Shown one piece after another: positions 40,247-51,735 of a stretch of 64,000 nt of DNA; the first letter of the stretch is position 1; each line of letters starts with the position of its first letter. Origin of the DNA: Xestospongia bergquistia (lineage: Eukaryota > Porifera > Demospongiae > Haplosclerida > Petrosiidae); assembly GCA_963965975.1 (NCBI GenBank), contig OZ014412.1:7316708-7380707 (forward strand), read 5' to 3'. The notes below the pieces were generated by a model, which saw only the letters and a program-made list of their open reading frames with translations, did not search any database and was not told where the DNA came from. The translations under genes were made by a program, and so were the position numbers.

Positions 40247-43200
40247 TTAAGAAGAATTAATTTTCTTCTCATAGAACAAGATATATGCACTCTTTGAAGG
40301 AGTTATTGGAGTTGGTATAGCATTGAAACTATGAGAAAGAGAGAGGGAGAGATTGCTAAAATTAGATATATTCCAAGGTGTGAACAGAGTGCTATAACAA
40401 GTACAATATCAAAATACACTTACTGTGCATCATTGAACTGGTACCAATCATTTAATTTTGGGTGTTTACAATGTGCAGTATAGTGACCACTAAATAGTGT
40501 ACCCGTGTGGTTAACAACACCATACAACTCATACCAAATGGACTTAGCAGATTCTAAATAAGACAAGGAGATAGTTCAAAGCAATTGTACATGTAATGCA
40601 ACAATAATAACAAAATGAAGAACATAAACTTCTACACATCACACTCTATTAGTATATACCAAATATATTTTATGCTTAACGCTAAAGATTATATGTGTAG
40701 TGTATGTACCTTTATCAGCAGCTATTTCAGGAAGAACGGAGAGGGTTTTAGGATAATTCACTCGAGTTTCAAGTTTAGTACGAACACGACCACATGAAAA
40801 CCGCTTTATATCTATTGAAGAAATAAGAGAAACCAATACTATACATGTACATGTACTGTTATTGCCAAGTTCAAGTGCATGCACATATACATGTACATGT
40901 ACACATAATACATGTACACATACATGTATAAGGAGAGTATTATTACTATTGTACACAAACATACGTAGGACAAGAATCTCTGGGAACCTTTGAATTGATA
41001 ACTTTTTGGCACAAGTTTGCAAACCATTACATTGTGCACATATCTAATGACAAATAGAACAGGTCAAAATTACAATAAAGATAATAATACTTACTGGACG
41101 ATTGTCTCCATCAAGCTTCTCTTCTGCTGCAAAGAGTTTAAAGCAGTCTTTCAGATCCACAGTAACATCAGAGGAGTTATTGTTACTGCTATATAATACA
41201 ATCAGCATTAACAGAAATGTGTCATAAATTGACTTACAATCTCCTAAGGGCAAAGGGCGGTTGATTGTTTGGAGGCAATGGAAGAGAGATATCCCAAAAA
41301 GGGTCAAAGGTCACAGAGGATTTCTGACATTTAAGGCAAGTCAGAGTACTCTTCAATTGACCCATAAATAAATCTATGTAGTAAGAAATTAAAAGTTAAA
41401 GTCACACCTTTTGAATACACTCACCAGAGATGCGGCTATTATCAAAGCACAGAGATCTTTTCCAAGACCTTTCAGCCAATTCATTATCACTAAAGGGAAA
41501 AGAGGGAGGGAGAGAGGGTAGAGGTCATTCAGATAGTATACCATACTGTACCTAGCATTTCTAGGAGAGGGTGACATTGCCCTCTTTTTTGGCTTGTTAA
41601 GCTCATCGTGGAGCAAAAATAACAATGATTGGAGAAATTCCTGAGCATCATGTTGCCTGAATGAAGAAATAGATGGATGAGTAGATGGATGGATTATATA
41701 TGCAATACACTTACTGATACCCACTGAAAGCAGGGGACAAGTGCGATATTTTTTGTTTGATATATGTGGGTGCAATAGCATGGCCAGTATTCTTGGCTTC
41801 CCACATTTGTTTTAGAAGATCAGTAAAAACTAAAGGGTTAAAGAAATGCATAATCGTTTGCTCTTATATATCCATTTATCCATCCATCCACACGTCAATC
41901 CATCCTTTACCTTCAATTAGTCCACCCTTTCCACTTTGTTTTTCCTTTCCAGCTTCTCTATTCAGGAAGTAAGTGGTGAGCTTTTCAGTGTTACTGAGAC
42001 AATGCAACATTGAATTCATATAGCACTATATAACAGAAAAGATAACAGTCATATATTGACTAAGTTACCATATAAAATGCAATGGACAATTATTGTACAG
42101 ATAATAGACTCACTGTGTTGCCTATATTTCTGAGACCAACAAGACCATTACGAACTGAGTCCATTGTATAGGAAATGCCAACTTTAACAACAGGGATGTC
42201 ATTCTTGTCAAACCGGCTTGACAAGCTTTGGGTCATCAGAGCATGTACAGGTGAAACAGTGGACTTAGTAACTGCAGTGACAGTTGAAGAAGTGGAGGAG
42301 AGAGATTTGAAGGATGAGGCACTTCCTTTTGATTCAAGCTTCATAATTGAAGGGCTAGGGGATCGTGATGGAGATGGCGAGGGAGTGTTACTCTTGTACC
42401 CACTGGACCAGGACAATCGTGGATGTTCATGGCCAGTGAGACTTCCACTGGATGTTTGGAGAGTGGGTTCAGAAAGTGATATATGCCTTGAAGTGGCCAG
42501 AGGATAACTGCTTCCATAGTAAGGAGGAACGTCAACTAACATCTCTGGCTGGATATTCCAGATTCCATGAGATGTTGTTGAGATTTTCATTGGATGGCTT
42601 TGAGACTTTGTAATTGTACTACCTGACTTTGAGGAATAGAACTGACTTTGCTTGTCAGCCTGAATTTTCTGCTTTGAATATTTTGACAGATCTGTGGAAA
42701 AAGTTTGAGGCTGAGGAGAAGAGGTTTCGTTCTTTGATGCAATATCCATAGATTGGCTTTTCTTGCTGGCAAAAGATTTTTCTTGCTGGCTTGAAGCCTG
42801 AGAGAAAGTCATGGATTGACTTCGTTGGTGTAGCGAAGGGCTACTAGTTTTCGATTGGCTGGGGCTATGTCGTGACCCAGCACACGCTTCAGTAGGAAGA
42901 GAATTGACACTACTGGTACGTAAGCGTTGTGCTGGCTTGGGAGTTGGGGGGAGAGTTAGAGATGGAGAGAGTTTTAGTTGTTCCAGATTTTTAGCTACAT
43001 CTTGAGGTGACAAACTGTCTCTGGCAGCTTTTTGCCTTTGACGGTCTTGTCTTGCGGGTGAGAGGGAATGAGGTTGATAATACTGAGTTTGACCAATTAG
43101 GTCAGTGACAGAACCTCTTGCAGATGAACCAGGAACTCTAGATGTTGTAAACGCAGAAGAATAGGCAGTTTCAGTTTTCTTCTGGATCATGTCAGGACGG

Positions 43201-43481
43201 TTGGGCAGAACAGAAACACGACTGTTCCCTTTGACAGTTCGTCCATTTGAGTTTGTGTTGTTAACAGAAGAGTTGGGTTTTGAAACTGGGTCGTTAGGAG
43301 GTTGGGGGTTGCTCTTACGTTTTGTTCTAGAAGAGGATGACCTTGATGCCATTCCAGACTTCTTCCTAGAAATGACAGGTGAGCGAGAAATAGTCGACAT
43401 CAACTTTTTCGTTGACCACTTTCCTACACTCCACAAAAAATTACCACAGGGTATAAGTCTTTCTAAGTACCAAGAGAACAT
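40247..43481 (-). CDS. Ubiquitin-specific protease with long disordered N-terminus (11 exons, up to 796 aa)
   Basis: Cysteine deubiquitinase of the USP (C19) family. Exons (minus order): 42114-43481, 41911-42025, 41715-41829, 41552-41656, 41425-41489, 41238-41373, 41095-41188, 40965-41043, 40710-40811, 40424-40553, 40247-40328 (sum 2391 nt). The Ser/Pro-rich N-terminal 440 residues look disordered and basic. The catalytic domain begins GLVGLRNIGNT|CYMNSMLHCLSN, with an intron just before the active-site Cys codon. It continues with QQHDAQEFLQSLLFLL, DLFMGQLKSTLTC, FDPFWDISLPLP, zinc-finger pairs CLKC and CAQC, IKRFS, and the His box TLFSGHYTAHC with WYQFND, ending SAYILFYEKK. The layout resembles USP2/USP8/USP21-type enzymes. 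The start could be 43481, 43400 or 43352; all are in frame and the extreme N-terminus is not conserved. Confidence 0.9.
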
Positions 43482-43749
43482 TCAGAATATCGTTTCAATT
43501 CGAAAGAAGACTCAATAAAGACAGAGAAGACGACTTGACAGAGTGCGACAAACGCAGTCCAACAAACAACGCTTTGAAGGCGACCTGTCATAGCTATGGA
43601 GTCCTAGCAGAACGCCTTCTCCTCCATAAGCGTTTCGGTTACTATGGAAGCACAACAAGTTACACGCCCTCGGTCATGTTTAACCGCACCCCCTAATTAC
43701 TTTACATAGCAACGGATAATTAAAATTTTGCTTGGTGATAATAATTTCA

Positions 43750-44848
43750 CTATAGAGAAGGTGTATACATTGTCAGTCCAATAGCAGATAAAATAGCAAC
43801 AGTTAACACAAAAAATCCTGATTTATAGATAGTTGGTATTTCAAATCCTTTGCCCATGTCCCAATACTGAGTGGAAATAAAATATAGAAAGTAAATAAAT
43901 GAAAGATTAGATATTTAAAGAACTACATATAATTAAACTTACAAAGTGTCTAAAGGCATTGCAGAAATGATATGTGAATGGAAATGCAAAGCAGAACTTT
44001 CCAGCCATTAACAAAGTAGGATGTATTGATAAAGCTTGGACAGACTCGATGAATTGAGGAAACGTTTTCCCACTAGCTAGCCAGGCAATAGTAACAGCCC
44101 AGACATCTAAAGAGCAAATTTAAACAAAAAAAATTTTAGTTCACTAACTCACCAAATGTCATGACAACTCCTGTAATTCTATGAGCAATGGAAAGCATTG
44201 CTGGGACCTGAGGACTAGAGAAAGCTATATTATACGCTAATATTTTGTTATCAATACTGACAAACATGAAATTAATACTTCATAAATGTTGTATTAAGCA
44301 AAAAGAGATGCTTCCTTAAGGGACATTTGTATAACTAACAGAATTCCATTTTATAGGCACCCCTATACATAATTCAGTACTCTTGCTCAATGAGTATGTA
44401 ATTTCAACATGAGATATAATAAGTAATGTTATTATTGTATCTGGTCTAACTTTTTCACTAATATGGCAACATGTGGAGATAATGGACGAGACAATCTCTT
44501 GTTACGATCGAAGAAACTCTCACCAGCTGACGATGTTGTGGTACTCCTAGATCTAAAAATTGCACAACAACATCATTATTACATCATGCATTAGACTACA
44601 CAACAAACATGGTAAGTTGATAGACTGGACCAACTCTGAGTAACATCTGTCTAGACCTAAGAAAATACAAGATTATACCAACAAAGGAAAAGATGAATTA
44701 ATCACGAATACAAATAAAACCGTGATTTAATTGTCTTACGATAACTTTATGATTTTTGACACACTCTATTTTATTAGTATGTTGTGTTTGAATTAACTTA
44801 CAGAGCTCCACTGGAAAATGTAAATAGTTTCACTGAATGAGCAGCCAT
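43750..44848 (-). CDS. SDHC: Succinate dehydrogenase cytochrome b560 subunit (5 exons, 158 aa)
   Basis: Membrane-anchor subunit of mitochondrial complex II; helps bind heme b and ubiquinone in the inner membrane. Exons (minus order): 44802-44848, 44459-44552, 44153-44207, 43943-44106, 43750-43866 (sum 477 nt). A Ser/Thr/Arg-rich N-terminus is typical of a mitochondrial targeting peptide. Signatures: RLSRPLSPHVAI, SIAHRITGV (the SxxxR quinone-site region), a heme-ligand His within FTYHFCNAFRHF, WDMGKGFEIP, and a last helix FFVLTVAILSAIGL. The exon 2/3 junction gives HVAIL-VPAML, a few residues shorter than usual; an upstream in-frame stretch (YNIAFSSPQ) would restore length but has no in-phase canonical splice site. 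Head to head with SDHD. Confidence 0.88.
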
Positions 44849-44991
44849 TTTGCATCACGTGAGCTTTATTATTAGGTTACGGAGATGAACGGAAAAGTTC
44901 TAAAATTTGTATGAGAAATACAATGAGAGGAAAATTAATTAAATAACACTACTCCGTATACTTCAATTGTCAAGTTGTGCTAGTGTCTGTA
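44849..44991. promoter_or_regulatory. Putative bidirectional SDHC/SDHD promoter with E-box
   Basis: 143 bp between the divergent ATGs. It contains TCACGTGA at 44855-44862 (E-box CACGTG, palindromic and therefore usable in both directions), only 7-8 bp from the SDHC start, so it may lie in the leader. No TATA box is seen. Confidence 0.6.
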
Positions 44992-45704
44992 ATGGCTATT
45001 GGGTTAAGATTTAGTTGTTGTGTTTCTCAAAGAACGTTGTCTTCGGTTTTAAATAGAGCACATTTTGTTGGTGAGTTGAATAGCAAGGTATGATGTAATA
45101 ACTATGTTCATTTCCTAAGGCTCAGTACAGTTAACCACGCCCACTCAGCAGCTGGCTCCACGTCATCTATGTAAGTGTGTATTTTGTCTACAGTATTAAA
45201 TGATGATGTCACTATTAACAGCGACAGGTTCAGCGTTACAGAGCTCAGCGGGTAAACATTGGTTTTCAGAGCGTGCTATCTCGATTGGTTTATTAGCACT
45301 CATTCCCACAGGACTGATCTACCCTAATGCTATTGTAGATTACAGTATTGCAGCCTTATTGCCACTACATATGCACTGGTAAGAGAGAAAGTAATGGCAA
45401 CAAACCATTGATAGCTATATATCAATTCATTGACTCCATTCATTGTTCAATATCTATCAATTCTTATAACTGCATGCATTTCAATCGTTACATAACCATA
45501 ACTCACTTGTAAGTAACACAACTATTTTTCTGCTATTATAGGGGTATCAAATCTGTCATCATTGATTATATTCCCAAGTCATTACAAGGTGTAATGAAAC
45601 TATTACTGTACACTGTATCAATAGCTACATTTGGTGGTCTGGTGTACCTGACGTATAACGATGTGGGTGTGTCCAATGCAGTCAGAATGGTATGGGCCTT
45701 ATAA
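44992..45704 (+). CDS. SDHD: Succinate dehydrogenase cytochrome b small subunit (4 exons, 149 aa)
   Basis: Second membrane anchor of complex II. Exons 44992-45070, 45120-45170, 45222-45378, 45542-45704 (sum 450 nt). An Arg/Ser-rich targeting sequence precedes the mature region. Family marks: SSAGKHWFSERAISIGLLAL, NAIVDYSIAALLPLHMHWGIK (with the heme-ligand His in the LHxHW segment), TFGGLVYLTYNDVGVSNAVRMVW. The conserved D-Y pair of the quinone site is visible in VDYS and, near the C-terminus, the NDVG motif. The exon 3 acceptor at 45221 was chosen because the upstream AG would put a TAA in frame. It forms a head-to-head pair with SDHC. Confidence 0.93.
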
Positions 45705-45946
45705 CAAGTAGTGACAGATACTAAATTGTTAGTTCTACTAATATTTTAATAAGCACTTTCTTTTCATTGATATAAAAATAACAGTTAATTTTAACAACAG
45801 GTTAAAAATAAAAATATGCATGTATTAAAAATATAATTACAATTTGTTATATATATATACAATTGAGCATTTATTATCAGTTCACAAATCAGCTCTCAGC
45901 AAAAAATTATACTTTTATTACATAGACAGTTGGTATGTCATGGGTC

Positions 45947-48900
45947 TTAAGATGAGTGAGTGTGGAAAGTAGCTTGCTCACCTGTGTGGCTGTCACTAAA
46001 TATCAACATTGACGAATCTGGACGACCTCTGTACTGTTGAGGGTTCAACAGACGATCAGCAAACAATGCTTCTGTGTTACTGGAATCATTCGACTCTAGG
46101 TCTGTCATATTTACAGCATTCAGAAGCCATGGTGCTTCATCATCAGAGCTTGAGTCACTATCATTGGTAGGAACTTGCCTATAAGTGTGCTTCCATTTTG
46201 ATTTTCGAAGACCAGTTACTATAGGATTGCACAGCCGATATAAGCCATATGCTAATATAACTGCTAGTGGTAAGTAAATCAGCCCTTTGTAGCAAACATA
46301 AGCATATCCTGCAGCAGAGAGTCCAGCTAATAGAGTGAGAAAGAGAAAAAAGATAGCATCAAGATGGTTGAAGACATCATTCTTGTATGGGCGTACAGTC
46401 ATGAACACTATAGCAACGGTTAAACTAAAAATGAGCTCAAGTGCCAATATAACCTTGGCTGTATGGATTAGATATATGATTCGTATTGCTATTCGAAGTA
46501 AGAGATATACTCCTGCAAAAAAACGGAGATCATATGTTCCTTGTGACCCATCTTTGAAACATCTATTAAAGGTACTAGCAAGTGCTGATATACGTGGGTG
46601 TCTTATTCTACGACGTTCAAGATACCGATGGATGCAAGGATGTAAAAGAAGAAAGAACGCTGGAATCAATAAGAAGACAATGATTAAAAACATGGCTATG
46701 AAAGTGTACTCTGCATGTCCCTTTCCAAAGTAGTCTAGTGTACCATCATAATAGAAAGCAGTGCCCAGCCATTCTCCAGAGGTATTATAATAGTAAGAAG
46801 GGTGAAAAAATTTGAAGCAAGTTGCGGCAATACGACTGTAGCATATGAGGACTATCGTTGCAAAACTGTCCAACAAAGAAGGTTTGTATTTGTTGCGATG
46901 ACATCGGCATAGTTTGGATAGAGCTTGAGTGATTGTATAAACTGGTTTGAAGTGGTAGCTATACAGTGCAATCCAAACATAAAATATAGCCAATACAAAG
47001 AGTGGATACAGTGCAGGAATAAAGTCAAGAGCTAAGGCTTGAATTGGTGTGATAGTATTTGAGAGACAGAATGGAGATAATGGTAGAGGTGTAACAACAT
47101 CAAAGTTTGAGATACTGTAAAGCAAAGTGAAGCCTTTTACAACAGAGTTGTTATATTGCATATTTGTCTCGTCTGGTTCAAATACCCAAGATGGATATGA
47201 CAGTCCAGGATACTTGAGTGTGACAATTTGTGTGAAGAATAAGAAAGCATTTGTTCCACCAGCATTGAGACTGATGCTCAGTGCTACTATAACAACAATT
47301 AAAACAGTAATAAATGTGATCTCCAGTGCTAATTGCAGGGGCCAACCTAGACCATAACATTTAATACACCTGTGATCTATAGTGTTGGCTGTCCAACTGT
47401 AACCTGAGGTACATCTCCCGCATAATCTTCCCTCACGGTTCCCAGGGCACATTGTTGGATAACTAGTTGAAGAGAATTCCGAAATGCGTCCACATGGTAG
47501 GGAGTCATCGCTATAAGCATATGGACATGGTCCTCCTATTAAGGATGCTATTGTAGAGGCATTGGTCCCAATATCCATAGAGGAATCAACATTCCAGCAA
47601 TGTCCAGGACTTGTGGTCAGAGAGGCATTGAGATAGCATGTAGATTGAGTCAGCTCACATGACTGTGAATCAACACATTTCAAACCGTAACTTTGATCTA
47701 AGTTGAGGTGACATTGAGGACACTTGAAACTAGTATAAAAAGGACACTGATCAAAGTTGACATAAGTTATTAGCTTTGGATGAGGAGGTTTAACTGCTTG
47801 CACTGACAATATAGATCGTTGTCCTTCATATTGCTCACATTGGTATATGTGACCATTAGGTTTAGCATACAAAGTTACTGATATTTGATCATTTGTCCAA
47901 GCTGTAACACAACTAGAATCATCAGAATAGTGACTGTTGAGAGAACCAAATGACCTAAACTCCAAGCAAATCTTTACCTCTTCATTCTGTTCTATACCAT
48001 AGTTGCTATAAGCTTTTACAAATATTGGGAATGGTTGACCAGGTAGAACATTGAACCCAGTGTACATAACGTCAGCAGTGTCATTGAGATAAGCTGGTCC
48101 TAATGCCACCAGATCATGGCAATTGACACCTTCATCATAATTCCAACGTTTCCAGCAAAAAGTCTTCATAACATCATCTTTATTAACTAGTATAGAACCA
48201 CTTTGCATCCAAACACATGGCAACAATGAGTCAGTATAGATAGCATTGAGAGCAGTGCCAGCAAAGTTGTCGTTAAAGAAGAAATTTGTGTTCCAGTTAT
48301 CTGGATGTAATGTCCTGTTTATATTCTGTATAAAACATTGGCTAGGACCTGTGGAAGTGTATGTGGCCAAAGTATGTTTGCATCCTGATTCATAAATGGC
48401 TGCCCCAGAATAAAGAGCTTGGTTGCCTCCAAAAAATAGATTAATGTCATTGGAGATGATAAGTTTCCCACAGTTTGCAAGATGTATTGCACCTCCATTG
48501 TCTGCAATGTTATTAGTGAAGGTGATCGTTTGACTTGAGATGGTGACTGTTGTTTGATGAATATCTAAAGGTGAGCCAGTGTTATGTAAAAAAGTTGTAC
48601 TGAATCCAGAAAGAGTCATAGGGAAGGCATTTGTATATATAGTACCTGAGCATGCTATATTGGATGGTGGAATGCAGTCTCTATCAATTCTATTGTTGTA
48701 CCAGTCACAATCAGATAAACTAACCATTACAGACGGCTTTGAACTTGGATACACATTGAGGAAATACATAGCTGCTCCTTGTTTAGCTGAGTTTGATTCA
48801 AATCTGACATTATTAAAAGTCAATTTGCCTGGACTAAGAGACTCTGTTGTAATCAGTGAATGTACAGATACTGCACCACCATAAGATGCAGCACTATTTT

Positions 48901-49966
48901 GATCTAAAGTGGTTGAATTAATCGATATTGTATTGTCCTCTGATCCATACAGAAACATTGTCCCACCCCCTTCAGCTACAGAAGGAACAAATATGTCTGA
49001 AGAACCAGGGATTAAGGCTGCACATAGTGTGATGTCATTAAGCTCAGAGAGTACAATATTTCCATGAGCTTCGTCATCAAAAGCAACAAACAAGCATCCA
49101 CCATACTGAGCAGTATTGCCTCTAAAGTTGGAATTGTATAAGTTGATAAGGTTATTTTGTGAGTTGCCTTTGAAGACTAAACTCAAACCACCTCCTCTAC
49201 CAAGTCCAAAATAATCTCGACCTTTGATTGGAATAGGATCTAGATTGGTGAATATTCCAGGTGAAGCAATATTGTTTTCAAAACTATTGCTTTCGATAGT
49301 GTACTTAGAATTTGATACCAGTGCTTGATCAATAGATGAAGAGCCCTGACTAGGGCAGTTCAAATCTCCTGGAACACAGTAAGAGAACTCAACCAGAACA
49401 CCTGCACCAGATGGAGAAGGATATCTTCCATTTTTAACAAAGTCTGATCCAGTAATCCTATTCATGCCAACTGTGTTATACAAGATAAGCCCATATCCAG
49501 GACTGTCATAGATTGTAACCCTATTAATAGTGACATTGTTACAGAAGAGAAAGAATACTGATGATTCGATAACCAAATAGGCAAAATATACATTGCTGTA
49601 GTCTCTACTTGTGCTGTTGTGTTGCATATTGCATTCATTGATTGTTATATTCTGTAGCAAGATACTACTGGACCAGTGAAATGATAGACCGGCATTAGGT
49701 TGGCATTGGATGATTGTTGTCATTTTATTAACACCAACAATGGCAATATTGGTCATATATTTTATCATTGTTTCTGCTCCAGGTTGAAGTGTGTGCTTGC
49801 CAGTGTTAATTAGAATGAGAGTTGAGTTGTGTTGCAGTTGCTTTAAAGCTTCATTGAGAGAAAGATTGCTATCACTAAAGCCAACACTGATGGTATTATC
49901 CCAGTTAGCTGCGACATACAAAGAAAAGGTGCTCAATATGAGTAAGTAAAGTGCTGTAGACTTCAT
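45947..49966 (-). CDS. Beta-helix ectodomain, multi-pass membrane protein (1339 aa, intronless)
   Basis: Predicted cell-surface membrane protein of unknown function. The ATG start is followed by a signal peptide (about 1-20). Residues about 25-600 are Asn/Gly/Ser-rich with recurrent NNITINxC, NTAQYGGCLFV and NNIADNGGAIHLAN segments, typical of a right-handed parallel beta-helix resembling Pmp-type repeats. A Cys-rich region (about 730-865) ends in GRLCGRCTSGYSW. Eight or nine hydrophobic segments follow from about 872 to 1265 (for example ITFITVLIVVIVALSI, FIAMFLIIVFLLIPAFFLLL), then an acidic cytoplasmic tail (SDSSSDDEAPWLL). Similar multi-pass beta-helix proteins are known from sponges and protists, with no assigned role. 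The absence of introns contrasts with its neighbours. It converges on SDHD (242 bp). Confidence 0.85.
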   Translation of the reverse strand: MKSTALYLLILSTFSLYVAANWDNTISVGFSDSNLSLNEALKQLQHNSTLILINTGKHTLQPGAETMIKYMTNIAIVGVNKMTTIIQCQPNAGLSFHWSSSILLQNITINECNMQHNSTSRDYSNVYFAYLVIESSVFFLFCNNVTINRVTIYDSPGYGLILYNTVGMNRITGSDFVKNGRYPSPSGAGVLVEFSYCVPGDLNCPSQGSSSIDQALVSNSKYTIESNSFENNIASPGIFTNLDPIPIKGRDYFGLGRGGGLSLVFKGNSQNNLINLYNSNFRGNTAQYGGCLFVAFDDEAHGNIVLSELNDITLCAALIPGSSDIFVPSVAEGGGTMFLYGSEDNTISINSTTLDQNSAASYGGAVSVHSLITTESLSPGKLTFNNVRFESNSAKQGAAMYFLNVYPSSKPSVMVSLSDCDWYNNRIDRDCIPPSNIACSGTIYTNAFPMTLSGFSTTFLHNTGSPLDIHQTTVTISSQTITFTNNIADNGGAIHLANCGKLIISNDINLFFGGNQALYSGAAIYESGCKHTLATYTSTGPSQCFIQNINRTLHPDNWNTNFFFNDNFAGTALNAIYTDSLLPCVWMQSGSILVNKDDVMKTFCWKRWNYDEGVNCHDLVALGPAYLNDTADVMYTGFNVLPGQPFPIFVKAYSNYGIEQNEEVKICLEFRSFGSLNSHYSDDSSCVTAWTNDQISVTLYAKPNGHIYQCEQYEGQRSILSVQAVKPPHPKLITYVNFDQCPFYTSFKCPQCHLNLDQSYGLKCVDSQSCELTQSTCYLNASLTTSPGHCWNVDSSMDIGTNASTIASLIGGPCPYAYSDDSLPCGRISEFSSTSYPTMCPGNREGRLCGRCTSGYSWTANTIDHRCIKCYGLGWPLQLALEITFITVLIVVIVALSISLNAGGTNAFLFFTQIVTLKYPGLSYPSWVFEPDETNMQYNNSVVKGFTLLYSISNFDVVTPLPLSPFCLSNTITPIQALALDFIPALYPLFVLAIFYVWIALYSYHFKPVYTITQALSKLCRCHRNKYKPSLLDSFATIVLICYSRIAATCFKFFHPSYYYNTSGEWLGTAFYYDGTLDYFGKGHAEYTFIAMFLIIVFLLIPAFFLLLHPCIHRYLERRRIRHPRISALASTFNRCFKDGSQGTYDLRFFAGVYLLLRIAIRIIYLIHTAKVILALELIFSLTVAIVFMTVRPYKNDVFNHLDAIFFLFLTLLAGLSAAGYAYVCYKGLIYLPLAVILAYGLYRLCNPIVTGLRKSKWKHTYRQVPTNDSDSSSDDEAPWLLNAVNMTDLESNDSSNTEALFADRLLNPQQYRGRPDSSMLIFSDSHTGEQATFHTHSS

Positions 49967-51515
49967 CTTTTCAGTAGTCTAACTTATTGGCTGGGGAAGT
50001 TGGTTTGCAGAGGGACTTATAACTTCCACAGCTCTATGGTATTTACCTGTATGTTGCAGTTAAAGAACAAGATAATATAAACTTCGTTATTGCCTAAGTT
50101 TGTGCTTACTTTTCAAAACAAAAACAACTTGATCATCAGGTGACACACCCATTCATGAATATACACTACGCCTGCATAAACAAATATGCTTAACCAAATT
50201 ATCATAGCTGAACTAACTAGTGCTGGATACTGTGAATATACTGGCTTTATTAATTAGCACTAAGTACTATGATGATGGGATTACTTTTATAATTATTGTA
50301 GCTAATGAACCTGTTGTTCTATTGGTATTTTTAATAGATTCCAGATTTCATGATTAGTACTAGTAATAATTCATGTAATGGATTCCAAGGTTCCATGATT
50401 TGTTTTGAGTTTCAGGGTTCCATAATTTTACAATGGATTCAAATGGTTCCATAGTTTTGTTATTTGTAATGGTTCCAAATTTCCAATAGGTTTAAGTAGG
50501 TTCCATGGTTTGCAGTCTAGTGCAAGTTATGATTTTTTATATGGGTTCTAATAGGCTCCATGTTTTAGTAATGGATTCTAGAGTTCCATGATTTGTATGG
50601 TTTTATAATTTTTGATGGAATAGATAATAACCATCAATATTATCATTGTTCATGAGACAAATACTAATAGATAACTCAATAGATATTGACTGATACTCTG
50701 TAAGTAGTTAGTATCCATCATTATCTACTGAGTATCTATCAGTGTCCACTATCCATGAGCTGGATAATAATAATAGATAATTTTTTAGTTAGTTCCCTAG
50801 TTTTAGAGCAGTACTTTAATTTAATTTTTAAATTTTTTTATTAGTATCTATTGAGTAATGATCAATCAGTAACTATACTTGTATAATGATAATGTTGATA
50901 GATAGAAATGGATTCTCAAGAATCAATACTGACAGATACACATAATCATGAGATTGATCATTATTGATATATATATATATATATATGTAAATATATATAT
51001 ATATATATATATATAGTAATAACTAACTATAGTAGACACTTTATGTTTATTTTGTAGAGAAATTTATACACATGTACAGGCTGTCAATACATGATATACA
51101 TATATATACACACAATATATATTGAATTGCATGTATGTTAGTAAAACAGTAAAGTGAAGACAAGAATAAAATTATTGACAACTGCTCTTCTTAAGATATC
51201 AGCAGCTGTCTATTCCCCCACTCAAAAAGCTACACTTCTAGTTAACTGTTGTACCTGACTTTGAAGAAAGATGAGCTCATACTATTGTCACATATGGTTG
51301 GCTTCATGTAATCTAATAAGAACTGATAACACGTACTTTACTATGCAAATATTGACTCTTGAATGGAATAATACATGCACCAACCTCTGGACTTGTTGTC
51401 ACAATCACATCCTTATGATGACTTGTTGTCCAGATGTGACCTGATTTGCAATAAAGGACCACTTCTGGCAAGACTTTTGTGATCAGATTTGTTCAAAGAG
51501 AATGCCGTCAAACAT
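49967..51515. other. Intergenic spacer with degenerate repeats
   Basis: No gene seen. 50330-50620 holds about ten degenerate copies of GGTTCCATGATTTGT-type text (with ATGGATTC). 50630-50960 is rich in GATA/TATC and includes inverted copies of ACTGATACTC / GAGTATCTATCAGT. 50963-51014 is a (TA)n microsatellite interrupted by GTAA. Confidence 0.6.
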
Positions 51516-51591
51516 CTTCAAAAACAGTTTTGTATATATGTAGTTGCTATGTATGCACAGCAACTGTATGTATACAAAACTGTTTTAGAAG
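51516..51591. repeat. 76-bp inverted repeat able to form a pre-miRNA-like hairpin
   Basis: Two 33-nt arms (CTTCAAAAACAGTTTTGTAT at the 5' end, ATACAAAACTGTTTTAGAAG at the 3' end) flank a 10-nt loop ATGTATGCAC. Read as RNA from the plus strand the stem has one mismatch and three G:U pairs. It ends 144 bp before the start of the SRCR gene. It could be a small transposon remnant or a small-RNA precursor. Confidence 0.6.
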
Positions 51592-51735
51592 TGATTTAAG
51601 AGTGCCTCACAATGTTTTGACAGGATATTGCATATCAGATTGCATATATAAATGGTGTAGCATGAATTTTTAACCCTCTGTGTCACTGCGCGGGCGAGAG
51701 TTACAGTAACGTGTTTGCAACTAACCACAACGAAG

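Noticed and set aside
44600..44660. Extra SDHC exon after exon 1 (acceptor near 44655)
   Set aside because: It leaves no in-phase donor to the next exon, whereas joining 44802 directly to 44552 keeps the frame and gives a normal leader.
46335..46733. 132-codon plus-strand frame
   Set aside because: It is antisense to the transmembrane part of the beta-helix gene and has no independent support.
51715..51735. Upstream start for the SRCR gene
   Set aside because: The codon at 51715 is TTG; ATG at 51736 directly opens the signal peptide.
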